DNA of 64,000 nucleotides. It comes from Callaeas wilsoni (Eukaryota; Chordata; Aves; Passeriformes; Callaeidae). Below, piece after piece: positions 48,001 through 60,121 of the stretch. Under the pieces are notes generated by a model. That model saw only the letters and a list, made by a program, of their open reading frames with translations, made no database searches and had not been told where the DNA came from. The stretch is from NCBI GenBank assembly GCA_013398955.1, contig VWPU01017639.1, positions 186,001-250,000 on the forward strand, in the 5' to 3' direction. Numbering within the stretch: the stretch's first letter is position 1; the number at the start of each line of letters is the position of its first letter. A program made the position numbers and the translations under genes.

Positions 48001-49719
48001 TATGAATTTGTGTTTCAGATGGTCCTCCCTCCCTCTTCCTCTTTTGTCAGTTTACTTGAAAATACTAATTTATGTGCATCGAGGCAATGCAGTACTATAG
48101 GCAGGGCTTCCAGTCAGTCTTATGTGCCAGTCAGCACCAGAATTCTAGCTTTTTATTCCCCTAGGCATGCAGCTCACTATGCAGCATTATTTTCCCACTG
48201 CAGTTATCCATTAGCTTAAGACTTTCATAACCCAGGAGGACACTTAAATCTCTCTTCAATCATTATGCCTCTGAACACTTTCCCCTAATGTCTTGGCTTT
48301 CTTTTGGAATCTTTTGTCTTACAGTTTTTATCCTGCGTTTACCTGCGTTGAATTGCATTTGCCATTGTACAAGAATTTTCCTGAGTTGCTGTAACCCTGT
48401 TCATTCTTGATGGTTAAGGTGGTGCTCTGTGGGGAGACAGAGAAATAAGTGCTGTGCTCCTCAGCCATCCATCAGATGCGGAGAACACTGAATGTGGGGC
48501 ACCTCAGCTTTCCAAAGGTGCCTGTGTGTGTCTCAATTGAATTCATGTGGGGATCCCCCAAAGCTTTGGTACCTAAGTGCTGTCACTCTCACCTTCATTT
48601 TTGTGTGCTGGCACCACAGACTGCCTCGCTCCTTGGGGAGGGAGCGATTGCTGCAGCAGCAGCAGCCTGGCACGGACAGGTCCAGCGGGAAGGGGAACCA
48701 GCGAGGGCAGTGCCAGCAGGGCACTGGGAGCAGTTGCACCGCGGGGCCCTGCCCTGGCTCCCCAGCACAGATGTTGACCTGAAAACGCGTTCAGAAATTG
48801 TCATTAAAGTCATGTGGCTTTGCTTATGCGTAATCTTTTTTTAAACAACAAAACAGTTTGTGCTGTCTGCAGGACTCGTAGGAGCCAGCTATTTCAGAGT
48901 ATTATTTACTTTTGCGATGTTTATCTTTCGCCCACTGGTGGGTGTGAACATCACTGGTTTTAGTGTGCAAAGCAACGACCTAGGACTATTTTTACATCAG
49001 ACTTTTTTTTACCATTTTCGTTTACACAGGCTTGTCTTTTAAGGATCTCTCAGACCTAAAAAAACAATGTAGCATAATCTGATGCTTCACAGTTAAGAAG
49101 AGGAAATTAAAACACCCCATTCATTTCAGAATTAAGTACTGTGGGAAGTAACCAATGAATGTAGCTATTTAAGGCATAAAGTATGAATGACTTTAAGTCT
49201 TTCATGCCAATCACTTTTCTCTCCCATTTTTGATTAATGAGGCAATATAAAAATAGAATAAACCTGGCACTTTATATCAGGGATGAATTAAATGAAATCC
49301 TAACAATTCAGAGTAGCTTACCCATCTCTCTGTAAGTGTGGATATTACTTGACATATTGTTTATATGTATCATCCTTTTCCTATGATTTATTTTTAATTG
49401 TTTAGCTTAAAATTATTTTCTTTTTCCTCTCTCCTCAGCCGGGTAAGGATTCCTATTGACTCTAATTCACTGATAAAGGTATTTCACCTAGTTAATACCT
49501 AAATTCTTGCACAGCCACCCCTTTATCTTCGTAGATGAATAGGATTTTATTTGTGGGGGGGTTTTTTTGTTAAAAAAATAAATTGATACTCATTATTTAC
49601 TTCCTGACCCTTTATTTGAAGGGTATATGGCTGTAAGGTCTTTAAATATACAAGTGTCCTGAGAAACTTATATGCTGTGCATCAGAATAAAGACATCCTC
49701 AGCTAATATGACTTTGCCT
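45091..49719. other. No gene seen
   Basis: Unique DNA. Two GC-richer islands stand out. The first, 46260-46560, is G-rich on the plus strand with no recognised family. The second, 48600-48790, contains a short CAG run at 48653-48666 and overlapping frames in at least four registers. A splice-like signal pair lies at 49438 and 49443. No coding motif found. Confidence 0.45.
48595..48790. other. GC/CpG-richer patch with short CAG run
   Basis: A sharp local rise in GC with CpGs near 48627, 48644, 48674, 48687, 48702, 48741 and 48786, in otherwise AT-rich DNA. Frames of 66-131 codons are open in several registers on both strands, the usual by-product of high GC. No family or motif is recognised. 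It may be an old GC-rich insertion, a regulatory patch or an unannotated exon. Confidence 0.3.
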
Positions 49720-50015
49720 CTGACCTGCAGAACAGAAAGTCAAAATCGAGTTCTTTGTCTGGTGGAGCACTGGCAGCCAGCCTTGAGATTGGAAAGATGT
49801 GCTTGCTGAGTGAAAGTTCCTCGCGTATTGTGCTGTTTACCTAAGGGTTATATCCAAGACACTCTCTGAGCAGCTTGGCTGATTATTGAAAAATGCCTTA
49901 TAGTAACTTCCAGCCCAAGTTGATCGATATTAGTGCACCGCTTTACATGGGAAGGAGGGAGCTATTTAAACATTGAGAGCCTCCGGGATAACTGCGAATG
50001 AAAAAATAATGCAGA
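49720..50015. other. Candidate conserved regulatory block
   Basis: About 300 bp, non-repetitive, of balanced composition. It has CpGs at about 49749, 49823, 49925, 49939, 49985 and 49996, and words such as ggctgattattgaaaaatg and ttgatcgatattag (homeodomain/Cut-like) and gagctatttaaac. It is among the more enhancer-like stretches here, by appearance only. Confidence 0.3.
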
Positions 50016-51856
50016 ACAAATATGTTGAAGGGTTCAAGAGAGAAGAATATCTTGTCTCTGTGCAGGGGAAAAAAAAAGTTGTTAAATTGCAGCAGAAAAA
50101 CCATTTGAATTCACTATTAATAAAGTGAAGGTGGATTTCTCCCTAGGCCAAAAAGAGTGGGGGGGAAATCAAACCAAACAAAATGTAGTGCTCTTTAATG
50201 TAGAGAGAAGTTAAGAATCATCTAAACACATCCTCCCGTAGAAAGCTTGCCTTCACTGCAGGTCTCTGAGCTGTTTTCGGTCTACGGTCTGTACTAAGCT
50301 CCTACCCCTGCAGCTCTGGGCCTCAGCTTGGGCTTGCTCCCCATCCCAAGGAGGCAAAATTCAAACGTACTGACTTTTGTGCCAGGAACACTAGAAAAAG
50401 AAAACCCTACTTCTTTCAACATCTTAGAAGAACATCTAAGAATGTGGAGTGGAAGGTTCCTAGCTCCTGAGAATGATGCTTTTTTTCCCTCTCTTGAACA
50501 TGGAAAAATTACAAGCTAAATGTTCCAATGTTCTATCCTAAGAAATGGGGAGTCAGGAGATACACCCTTGTCACTAATTTATTCTGACTTTTGGAAGAAC
50601 CATAACATTCCCACGTGTCCATTTCCTTTCGGTAAATGACAGGTCTTTGACTTTGTCAGTTCATAATGAAATCATCAGGCTCCAGTGTTGCATTCACCTG
50701 ATGGTTGACGAGATAGAGGAGGACACAAGAGGAGCTGGTGGGAAAAGCCTGACAGGAGGACAATAATAGAAGGGAAGAAATGGGATTGTGTCATGGAAAA
50801 TGGAAAATAGGTTGATTTCTTTCACAGCATAAGGAAGATGAAAACTTAATTTCTAATAGAGGGACATGGGAAACAGACTGACTTGCTGAAAGATCTTTGG
50901 ACACTTGGAGTGAAAATTGTGATGTGCCTGTAAAGCCTTGTGGGGAAAAATCCATCCTGGTATGCATGGTTAAAACAATGTAGGCAGGAGAGGCTTCAAG
51001 TACAGAGCCAAACAGGATGGAAACAGGATAAATTCCTTTAGTAGTCAATTGGTGCTAGCTTCCAAAATTTAAAGAAGGTTGGAGTACTTGGCATCCTTTT
51101 TTATCAGTTGTTTGGCACGTGTGTGTTAAGGAGCAGACTGAACTTCCAGCTGTGCTGAGGGCGAGATGGAAAAGTCATCAATGTCTCACTCACTGTTGCT
51201 TTAACTGTTTTCTGGTCTCTTTCAGCTGTTTTTGTGCTGATGGGAGATTACTGGGGTAGAAGTGATTACTCTTCATATGAATGCTTTTAAAATACAATTC
51301 CAATATAACGTGGCTCACTGTGCCATGCAGAAATTGCACTTTTGTGGGAAAGGTGGAGCTCTAACAACAGTCATGGAACGTGTCTGACTCTTGTACCATG
51401 ATGCAGGAGTTCTTCAGGGCCCGGGAAGGGGTGGATCCAGTTCCCGACTGCACTAACCAACAACACTGACTGCTGCCCCTGACTTGGGAAACATATTTTA
51501 GGAAGTCTCACAAGTGCAGCACAGAACTGTAATTTTGCTTTGTGACTCATGCTGAGATACAGTCCTCGCGTGTCGTTTTGTCTGGGCACCTAATAAAGCT
51601 CAGGCCACACCTGTTTATGGATGCAGCAAAATGGCAGGGAGCTTATTTTTGTACCATTGATTCTGATGAATGCCACTTATAATCAACACCTCCATGAGGA
51701 ACTGGCTTGTGTGCAGAAACGCTCTTTAATTGAAGGGTGCACTTCGGCAGCACAATGTGGTCCCAGCATGTTTATCTCATGAAAGCCAGAACCATTACAG
51801 TTACAGAATATCAAATACTTTGGATGGTTCATATTTATTTTATGACTTCTATGATC
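50016..51856. other. No gene seen
   Basis: Unique DNA. 50700-51050 is purine-rich on the plus strand, with no family recognised. A 17-nt U6-like word lies at 51737-51753 and is treated as chance. Confidence 0.45.
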
Positions 51857-51880
51857 ATATATATATATATATATATATAT
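51857..51880 (+). repeat. (AT)12 microsatellite
   Basis: Twelve uninterrupted AT units following gatc. Confidence 0.9.
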
Positions 51881-52439
51881 GACTTTCAAGATCGTTCTTG
51901 TTTGTGAAAAGTGAAATGTTGTCACTTTAGAATGATAGAATTAATTCTGTGTGGGGACCATATGACAATTTTGGGAAGCATTCCTGTCCTACAGAACGTA
52001 CAGGTCACCACACTTTTCTGATGAGACAGAGAACTGACTCGTAAGAAGCTGTTAGGTTAATTACTGTTTAGAAAAGGGTATTAAATTCTAAGAAGTGTGC
52101 AGCACTCTGTTGACAGAATGATGGTTGCTGACAGATTAAAACAACAAAAATATTTTGGAAATGATCTCTCCCCTTTTTTCAAATAATGCAGCAAATTGGA
52201 CCTGTGTATTTTAACAATGGCTTTTGAGCTGGCAAGATTCAAATGTGCATCAAACAAAGCTGTGTTTTAATGCATAAGTTTAAATTAAAAACTAACAATT
52301 TTAAAAATCAATGATAGAGATCTATGGGATGGTCACTTCTTTTTTTTTTTCCCCAGACTGTGACATGAAGCTTAGATGGTGCTTGCAATCTGTTTTGCCC
52401 AGAGCACCTTATTTTCAAACTGAGCTGTACTCAATTACA
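51881..52439. other. No gene seen
   Basis: AT-rich unique DNA. A poly-T tract lies near 52340-52350. Confidence 0.5.
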
Positions 52440-52790
52440 TCAGCACCACATTTTTAGCGCCCAGTGCTCACAAATGCGTCTTCAGACCTCTATTTACTCA
52501 ATTACTGTTGTCAGCATTTTTGTCTAAACATTTTGGTTTGTTTTCTGGCGGAACAGAGTTTCCCCCCCAGCCACCCCCAGCAGCAGAGGTACGTGGAGTG
52601 CTTGCAGAACACGCCGTGTGTGCGCGCAGCACGTCATGGCCAACATGGAGCTTATGGTCATCAATCATTCGATTGTTCTTTAAACACTGTTTTAACAGGC
52701 ATTCGTTGTATAAATGGATCAGGTTATTGACCTTTGCCAGCAATTGCTTGCTACATGTCATCATGGCTTAATGACATTATCAAGGAACAT
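52440..52790. other. Candidate conserved regulatory block
   Basis: The strongest-looking part is 52630-52780. It is non-repetitive and carries homeodomain, SOX and nuclear-receptor-like words (gtcatcaatcattcgattgttc; aggcattcgttgtataaatgg; gttattgacctttgcc; catggcttaatgacat). The adjacent 52560-52640 has clustered CpGs (tacgtgg; cacgccg; gcgcgcagcacg). Short frames on both strands have no motif. It looks like an enhancer-type conserved element. Confidence 0.35.
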
Positions 52791-54528
52791 ATTCTGTATT
52801 GTAGATACTTTAAAGGGCTCATGCATTGTCTCTCACTAGGACACATGGCTGGCTAAAGTATCTTGAATTAGCAAGTTATTTGATGTCATTATTAAAATAT
52901 GCAGAGCATTTCCAGCTACTTATAGAATAGGAGGGTGAAATACTTCTCTTTTCTACAAAAGCAAAGCCCAGGGAGAAGAGTTATTTGTCATATTGGAATA
53001 CTTGTTTTGAAATCCTGCTTCTTTTTTCCTTTACAATTTAATCTTCTACCTAGAATAGAGTGGTGCAGACCTTTGAATATCCTTTGAAAATTGTTTGACT
53101 GGTCTGCAGAGCTCCAGCTGCAACTCCTCCATTTCTAGGAATACTATAGATCTAATTGGCACTATTAAATCATTATGGCACATAATAGATGGAACTTCTG
53201 ACTAAATCAACTAGGTTTTAATGATGATAAGAGATTTTAAATTAGAATGATACAGCATTCTTTGTTTATTTCTATGGTGTGGGAAGGTTGTTAACTGTAA
53301 TGGCTGATCAATTTAAATGAGGGAAAGTAGCCAGTACTCTATAAATTCTCTCTTCTGGTTAAAATTTAAGGTCGTACTGACACTTAAAGGTGATTTTCTG
53401 TCCAACAGAAAGAATACACATATCACACAAATTGGACACTCTTGTAATTCTATTTTTTCCTTGACTGTTGCATTAAAATTCAGATTCTGCATGAATCAGA
53501 GGATTCTTAAAAGCTTAAAAATAGGTATTAATCAATAAATCTTCATGCCATTGCGAGAAAATAATTAAGTAGCATTACTTTCATTTTATAGTGGACAGAG
53601 ACGGAGGCATGTTGGTAGCCTAGATATGGCCAAAATTCAGATGTTACCCCCCTGTTCTGTAGTCATTCCTCTTTTAATCCATAAAGACCTTTTTTTGTAC
53701 AATGTAAGGATCTTGCTGTTGTAATAATTAGTCAATGTAGTCTTGACCTTTGCTTTTCCCCCACTGGTTGTCTGAGACCCTGTTCTTCAATATCCCAGAT
53801 TCACTCCCCTAAATTGTGTTCATGTTCCAGTCAGTTCTTTAACTTTTGTCTTGTTTTCCTTCCCATTACCATAGCAAAATATCTTCTCATGTCTTTAATC
53901 TTAATGGTGCTTATTACCAAGTTGTCCTGATGCTTATTAACAGCTTTCCAGTGAAAAGACGGAATATAAAGCATGATTTTGGTCTTGTAGAAAAGTGGGA
54001 GTAAGGTCAGAATAGTGAATTGTTGCTCTTCCTTCTGACTTCTAGTTACATCCTTCTTCTGTCAGCTTCTGAGCTGAAAAAATGGTAAAAAGACTCTTGG
54101 ACATATGGTAGAGATCTCTATATTAATAGCTACCTCACATTTTCATAGATTTTAAGATTTAGGAGAAGAACAATAAGTATTTGTTGAGATGTTCTGCACT
54201 GAGGCCGTAGAAATTCAATAGTTAATTTTGGACTAGAGAAAGTATTTCTACCACAGACTGTAAACCAGGTGTAACTTCAAGGAGGTGGGGGAGACAACAA
54301 GCAGGTATAAAACTGGTGCAGGGGAGGAGAATCAGGACATAAAAGCACTATTTGAGAGTTTCTTCTAAGTAAATCTCCTCACAGCAGTCCCCAGTTCTTT
54401 TTCACCAGGGTTGCATTTGATTGCTGGCTTTGACAGCTCACTGCTGGCAGTAGGTTTCAAAAATGTCTAATCCAGCTGGATTGTTCTGTCTTCACATTTC
54501 CTTCATACATCAAGTGTATACTATTACC
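52791..54528. other. No gene seen; one faint MIR-like phrase
   Basis: Unique AT-rich DNA. 53581-53640 (cattttatagtggacagaga then cggaggcatg) faintly resembles a minus-strand MIR but is too diverged to call. Confidence 0.45.
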
Positions 54529-54600
54529 AAAAAAAAAAAAAAAAACCAAACCAAAAAAAACAAAGACAGAAACAAGGAAGCAAGGAGGCAGAAAAAAAAC
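54529..54600 (+). repeat. A-rich tract
   Basis: Seventeen consecutive A (54529-54545) are followed by an A/C- and then purine-rich stretch to about 54600. No polyadenylation signal or retrocopy-like sequence is seen upstream, so it is called low-complexity rather than a retroposon tail. Confidence 0.8.
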
Positions 54601-55389
54601 CCCTGGTTGCTTCTATTATGGGATTTAAGATAAAACAGAAAATATAAACTTAATAATTAAAGCCATGAAGGCTGTGGTGGTGTTTTGTTTTGTTTGGGGG
54701 GCAGGAGGAGAGAAAGCAAAAGCTCACAACACATCCTTAACATCTTCAAGATAGATTCAGAGCTGTGATTTCAGCCCTGAGACCTAACAAACATCGCATA
54801 CAGAGTGCAGTAAATGCAGTATTCATAAATGTATATGCTCTTTGTGACTTCATGTCAGCAGGGTTCTGTAGACCCTCATTTGTATCAAATAAACTTCAAA
54901 TGGTAAAGAATACGTGCCAGCCAGGGACGAGCATCACTTTGAATTGTTCCTTGTGTATCGTCACTGAAATGGGAAACATGGCTGGCTTCCTGTTTGTCAG
55001 GAGTGAAAAACAGGCACATCTTCTGTAATTATTAGTAATAGTGTCAATTTAATAAATTATTCACTCATGACAACAAGATTTACATTCTATTTGCTGATAG
55101 CTTGTGGGGGATAGTGTTTGCTTTAGGAAGGTAAAATCTGACAGTAATGCAGTGTACATTGTAAATCCCTGTGTCACACCTGCTCTGGAACACTGAAGAC
55201 AAGTGGTGCTAACTTATTTCTTGCTGTACCTTCCTCCTCCCCTGTGGATGATGCTCTCGTGGGCTCACTAGATTTTCTGCTATTGCTTATCCATTCTGGG
55301 ACTAGACATTTAGAAATTTAGCTAACACAAAGGTTCATGGTTTTGCCTGAGATTTCCATGGACTCTGAAGAAGTTATTATCACTGGTAT
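54601..55389. other. No gene seen
   Basis: Unique AT-rich DNA without recognised elements. Confidence 0.5.
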
Positions 55390-56280
55390 ATCGATGGACG
55401 AGAGAAGCCAGATCAGAGATTGCAGGAGTGGGATGAGGTGATGAGTTGTTTATGTGCAGCTCCGTTCAAGCATGGCAGCATGGGAGAAAGTGCAGAAATG
55501 CTTGAGTGAAAATTTAACAGGTGAATGAAATCTGAGCTGAGAGAGGAAGTAATATGCTGGTAGCCAATGGGAGAGTCAGACCATGAAGGGATTGGCTACA
55601 GAAGGAATGTAGCTATTATTTCATGTGCTGAACTGAGGAGAGACAGTGGCATGAAAGAAAAAGACTGGTATGATACTAAAAAACACTATCTTTAGCAATG
55701 TTCTATGTTACTGTAGGTGGTACATAGATTTTTTTTGTCAAGGCCAAAATAAAAGTATGTGATAATTTAAATAAAGGGTGAGAGCTTAGAAGAGGGTTTT
55801 AGGAAGGGAATGGCTGGGACCAGTCTGTTTCCTATTGATGTCATGCAGAAAGAATCAAAGAGCTTGCCCAAAAAGCAAGGACTGAAAAAAAAGAACTGAG
55901 TAAAAAAAGATGTTGAGGCTGGGTAGAAATGAAGACAATCGTGTTGCATGTCATCAGAATAGATGGTGTGGAGACATGTTGGGGGACAAGGAAGTGCTGT
56001 GTTGTGTTGAATTTGAGTTGAAGGCTAAGCAGTGAGAGAGATGGGAGGGGGAATGGCAGTGTAGCAGGGAGGGAAATCTGTCCCTGATTAAATAGTAACT
56101 GAGTTGGTGCATGAGATTTTCCAGCCATAAATCAACTACAGATCTGTGGGGAGGAAAGGAACCAAAGCCAGAGCCTTAGAAAGCCCTCACAGAGAGGGCA
56201 GGATCGTGGGTGCAGAGGGAGGAGCAGATTTCAAGAGGGGAAGCATGACCAGTTGTGTCAAAGGCACGTGTGAGCTTCCC
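55390..56280 (+). repeat. Possible ancient amniote interspersed repeat, unclassified
   Basis: A purine-rich block whose phrases follow, in order, an old amniote repeat I remember without a secure name. They are gccagatcagagattgcagg (55408); gaagacaatcgtgttgcatg followed by tcatcagaatagatgg (55930-55965); agccagagccttagaaagcc then ctcacagagagggcagg (56165-56203); and catgaccagttgtgtcaaagg (56245-56265). Colinearity of several phrases makes chance less likely. Divergence is high, limits are approximate and no terminal structures are seen. It may be the same family as 600-1010. Confidence 0.4.
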
Positions 56281-56599
56281 TCATCCACGAGCTCCCCTCT
56301 GGGAAGCTTCCCTACCCCTCCATCCATCCTTGGGTTAAGCTGGAGGAGCTGGCTCCCACCAGGTCAGTAGAAGCAAGCCTCTCCTGGTTTGGGCTGGGAT
56401 TGTTTTCAGAACACTGCTGTTCTCCTAGATTGTCTCTGGGTTAGGGGCTTTCTAAGAGAAACCCCCAAGGCTGTCGTGATAGTTTGAAGTTGAACAAGAG
56501 GCACCAAAAAATTCTGATTGTTTGCTGTAAGATGTCCTGGTAACAGAAGCTGAGCAGCATGTGGGCATTTGTTTGTTACAGTGGAATTTTAGTAGAAAC
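56281..56599. other. No gene seen
   Basis: Moderately GC-rich unique DNA between two old repeats. Confidence 0.45.
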
Positions 56600-56725
56600 A
56601 TTATTTACCCCTGTTTTACAGATAGAGTAAATAGGATAAAAGAAATAAGGTGACTTGCCAAAAATCAAATAAGAGATCTGCGATCAGCTCATAGTCCCTT
56701 GCTTGTAAGTACTCTGCTTTATTTC
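56600..56725 (-). repeat. MIR-type SINE remnant, minus strand
   Basis: On the plus strand it reads acccctgttttacagatag, agtaaataggataaaagaaa, taaggtgacttgccaaaaat, then gagatctgcgatcagctcat and agtcccttgcttgtaagtac. This is the reverse-complement MIR order of ccattttacagatgg, gaggcacagaga, taagtgacttgcccaaggtc, gagctgggattcgaac and the adjoining head. Confidence 0.7.
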
Positions 56726-57919
56726 TTTGTAATTCAAAAGCAATTAAAGCAATGAAAAGAAATAAAATCGAAATTAAGTAAAATGAACCCCAGCACGTCT
56801 TCAGCAATTCCTCTGCTAAAACTTGTGATATGGTGTGAAAGAGGTTGAAGCTTTCCTCCTTGATAATACATTAAATAATTATAAAATTTTGATTTTACCT
56901 TAAGTAGTAATAATATTTGATTGTCATTTAAACCGGTTCTTTAGAATCCCATAGTTTTACTCACAATAATCCAAAAACATTTAATAAGTCTTAAAATATT
57001 AATAACACACAGAGATCATTACTCTTGAGACCTTTGTACAAAGCAGTGAAGAGTGTTAGACATATGGCAGAAGCCTCTTAATTTCTTATTTCTTGCTATG
57101 ATTATATGAAAGAAAGGAAAATTCTCTGTTCTTTTCCCCATTGCAATCTGCATGCCATTGTTTTATCTGTTGTGGGCCAAAGTCATCTCACACACATGTT
57201 CACTGAAGAACATGGAGTTAATCAGACTTGAATTTAGCTCAGTTAATATATGCACAATAACAATAAATTGCTTCAGTTTTCTGTACAGTATTTCAGATAA
57301 CAAAAAAAAGGAAATAATTTATTTCTATATCCCGTGTGACGTTAACAGCCCAAACTGTGCTGCATGACAGATGCTGGTACCTACCTTTTATATTATTGGT
57401 AATTATCTAAAGTCGTTAATTGCTGTGGCGTTGAGTATTAAGATGAAAATCAAACAACAATTGGTATGTCCTGCATTGGAACTGTATCCTATATATCAGA
57501 AGCCCTGTCACAGTACTTACTGTATGAAAAGAGGATGAACAATTTTGTTTTAATTATATTTCAATGTGATTGTCTAAAGTCAAGTGGAACCTCCATGGAT
57601 TAAATCTAAAATAAAACTGTGGTTACAGTATATGGTCATAATCCCCAGATCTGTTGTGTTGAAATGACAGTATAATGAGTAGAAGTTAAAATGTCCTCTG
57701 CTTTCAAATCCTCATGGTTGTCATTTGATTAAATAATAGTGCATTCTGTTTGATGTCTTGGCTTTATTATTCAAAAGCACTTCAGTATATGTGTCCTACC
57801 TTTGTATTATGTGCTCCTGGCAACCAGGTATCCATATAGGTTCTTATTTACACACCTGCAACAGATACACTGTACGTTTAGCTTGCCTGTGTGCTGCTTG
57901 AATATGAAATTTTAATTAT
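56726..57919. other. No gene seen
   Basis: AT-rich unique DNA without recognised elements. Confidence 0.5.
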
Positions 57920-58210
57920 TCCTCTTAATTATGGTACATTCACCAAAAAGAGGGAAATCATTGGTCAGGTACAAAAAGAAACTGCTTAGTATTTGAAGGA
58001 ATTTGATAATTTTGTTGTAGTTCGTAGCTTGGCAGGTGGTAATAATGCTATGCCAGCACTGTCAAAATATGAAAATTAAAGTGACGATGGGTTTTAATGA
58101 AATCCATTTGACAAATATAATTAAGGTGTTTTAATATGAAGCCCTGTAATAAAGACTACCGGTGGACTCCCTGAGGTCCTGACTAATTGTGTAGATTGCT
58201 TTTAAGCTTT
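57920..58210. other. Candidate conserved regulatory block (AT-rich)
   Basis: It holds homeodomain-type words (ttaattattcctcttaattatgg; tataattaaggtg) with non-simple intervening sequence. Examples are aatcattggtcaggtac, gcaggtggtaataatgctatg, and ctaccggtggactcc with a Grainyhead-like accggt. Judged by appearance only. Confidence 0.25.
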
Positions 58211-59389
58211 GAATAGTTTTATTGGATAATGAACTGTTAAGAAGTGTTAGATCTTTCTTAAGCAGAATTTGGTTTGAAAAAGAAGAGGAGAGACAGGCCT
58301 GAGGTGTGGCATTTTAAACATAATTAGAAGAGAGATTTAAGTTAACATCTTTGATCTTGCTGTCAGTTTTTGATTAGAGCTGTAAATGCTTTAATCAAGT
58401 GCAGTGTAGTCATTACATTTCTAACTGTTTTTAAACTGCGAAATTACTGAGACACTGACATCGGTTTAACACTTCTTGAGAATTTCCAGCAAAGTTATGT
58501 TTGTAAACTGGGTGTTTGCATTAAATTGTCATACTGCAATAATTTAACAATTCAGTAGATCATGGGATAATTATGTTTTGGGGCTCAAATAATCTAAAAA
58601 CCCCTTATTAGATTAAATATAATGTTCTGTAGTTGAGAAGAGTGGCCCACTTCAGATTTAATTTTAAAAATAATTTCTAATCTTGTTTTTTTTTCAATTA
58701 AAGTGGTATTCAAACTAGTAGTTGTAATGAAAATAAAAATAGAAGAAGCTAAGTGCAGTATTTAAATGCCTTCCATAGAAAAATGATTCTTTTAATGTTA
58801 GCTACTGTGTTTGACCAATGTGGATTCCTTCACACCTGTTTTAGAATCATGGAAGCAGCACAAGGATTTAGCAGTGGTACCGTAGTGCCTGAGCCAGTAC
58901 TACAGTTCTGTTCTCTCAAATTCCTATCTTGCAACATTAAAGATTGCTTGAAGAAATTTCAGAAAGATCAATTTATTAATTTTTTTACTGCCATCTGAAG
59001 CAGCACTAAAATGTAAAAATGGCCATGGGCTCAGGTCTTTAACGTCAGTGAGGATGTTGGGCTGGAAGGTACCTGCCCATAGGTGGCATGACTTCCATTT
59101 CAAATACACAACCCAGCAGTCCGGGGTCCTTTCTCAAATCTGACTTTGCCTCCCTGTGTTCTTGATCTTTGAGCATGACAGAAAATCCAGATACTTGTCT
59201 CTTTACTGTGTGGGCTGAGGGCTGCTAGGCATAATGTTTTACTCATGTTTGTCTTCTAGAAATCAAGAAATAGGGTACAGCAAAGAAAAACAGACTAAAT
59301 TCACTCTGTCTGCAGCATACAGACAATCCACACAAATAAACTCTAGCAGTGGCCTGCCAACAAGTCCCACAAATTTGTTAATGATGTCC
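58211..59389. other. No gene seen
   Basis: AT-rich to 58990, then moderately balanced. No repeat or coding motif is recognised. Confidence 0.45.
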
Positions 59390-59700
59390 CACAGCAGACC
59401 AACTGTGCCTTTGGCAGCATGTCCCATGAGAGGGGAGATGTCACCCAAACCTGGCACATCCCCACAGAGACTGTTCAGCTGCCAGCACTTCCTCCTGGCA
59501 CCCCCAGTGCCCATGTCTGTGCTGGCTGCAGTTCGAGTAGCACCCAAGAGCAAGAAACAGCTTCTCTGGGAACCCTGACCCAAATCCTCGGGGACCCAAA
59601 AACCATGCCCAGTAGCTGGGATGGCACTTGGAGCACTCCAGACAGCTGCTTTGAGAGCATCCAAGCAAAAGGTGCTGCCCCATGCAGTAAACTGCTCCAT
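59390..59700. other. GC-richer patch with opposing open frames
   Basis: About 310 bp of raised GC but few CpGs. A 145-codon minus-strand frame (59263-59700) faces 114- and 116-codon plus-strand frames. None has a recognisable domain. With frames open in so many registers, a real gene is not supported. Confidence 0.35.
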
Positions 59701-60096
59701 TCTGGAGCATTTTCTTTTTTTAGAAATCTCCAGGTCTGCCCTAAATCAAATCATATAATGGTAGTCTAATGTACGATTGATAAGTGTTGCTGGGTTGCTC
59801 CATCAGAAGAAATCACACTTGTCATCTTAGGCAGTTACTAAAAAATCAGGTTTTTCAACAACTTTTTCCTAGCAGAGATGCCTTAGAAACAAATTGTGTC
59901 TATATGCAATAAAGGTCCCATGTAAGTCAACCTCTGGAACACCATCTGAAGAGCTTAACTTGATCCTTAAAATATGAGTCTGCTCTGAGGAGTGCTGTAA
60001 AAATTCTGTTATGGGATAGTATATTTTTCCATCTCAGCAATTTCCAGAAGAAATATTCTTGTTTAACAAGTACAAGAATAGAGATTTTTTAATTTT
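59701..60096. other. No gene seen
   Basis: AT-rich unique DNA. Confidence 0.5.
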
Positions 60097-60121
60097 TATA
60101 TATATATAGAGAGAGAGAGAG
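60097..60121 (+). repeat. Compound TA/GA microsatellite
   Basis: About six TA units pass directly into about seven AG/GA units, followed by a further alternating tatgcatatatata stretch. Confidence 0.85.

Noticed and set aside
51737..51753. GTGCACTTCGGCAGCAC, similar to the 5' stem-loop of U6 snRNA
   Set aside because: Two bases are missing relative to U6 and similarity stops immediately after the stem. No downstream U6 sequence or upstream promoter elements.
53581..53640. Minus-strand MIR-like phrase
   Set aside because: Resemblance limited to the first 30 bp. Too diverged to support.
54529..54545. A17 tract as a possible processed-pseudogene or SINE tail
   Set aside because: No polyadenylation signal, gene-like body or target duplication upstream. 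Followed by more low-complexity sequence.
59263..59700. 145-codon minus-strand frame
   Set aside because: Three other frames are open across the same GC-richer patch. No recognisable protein family.
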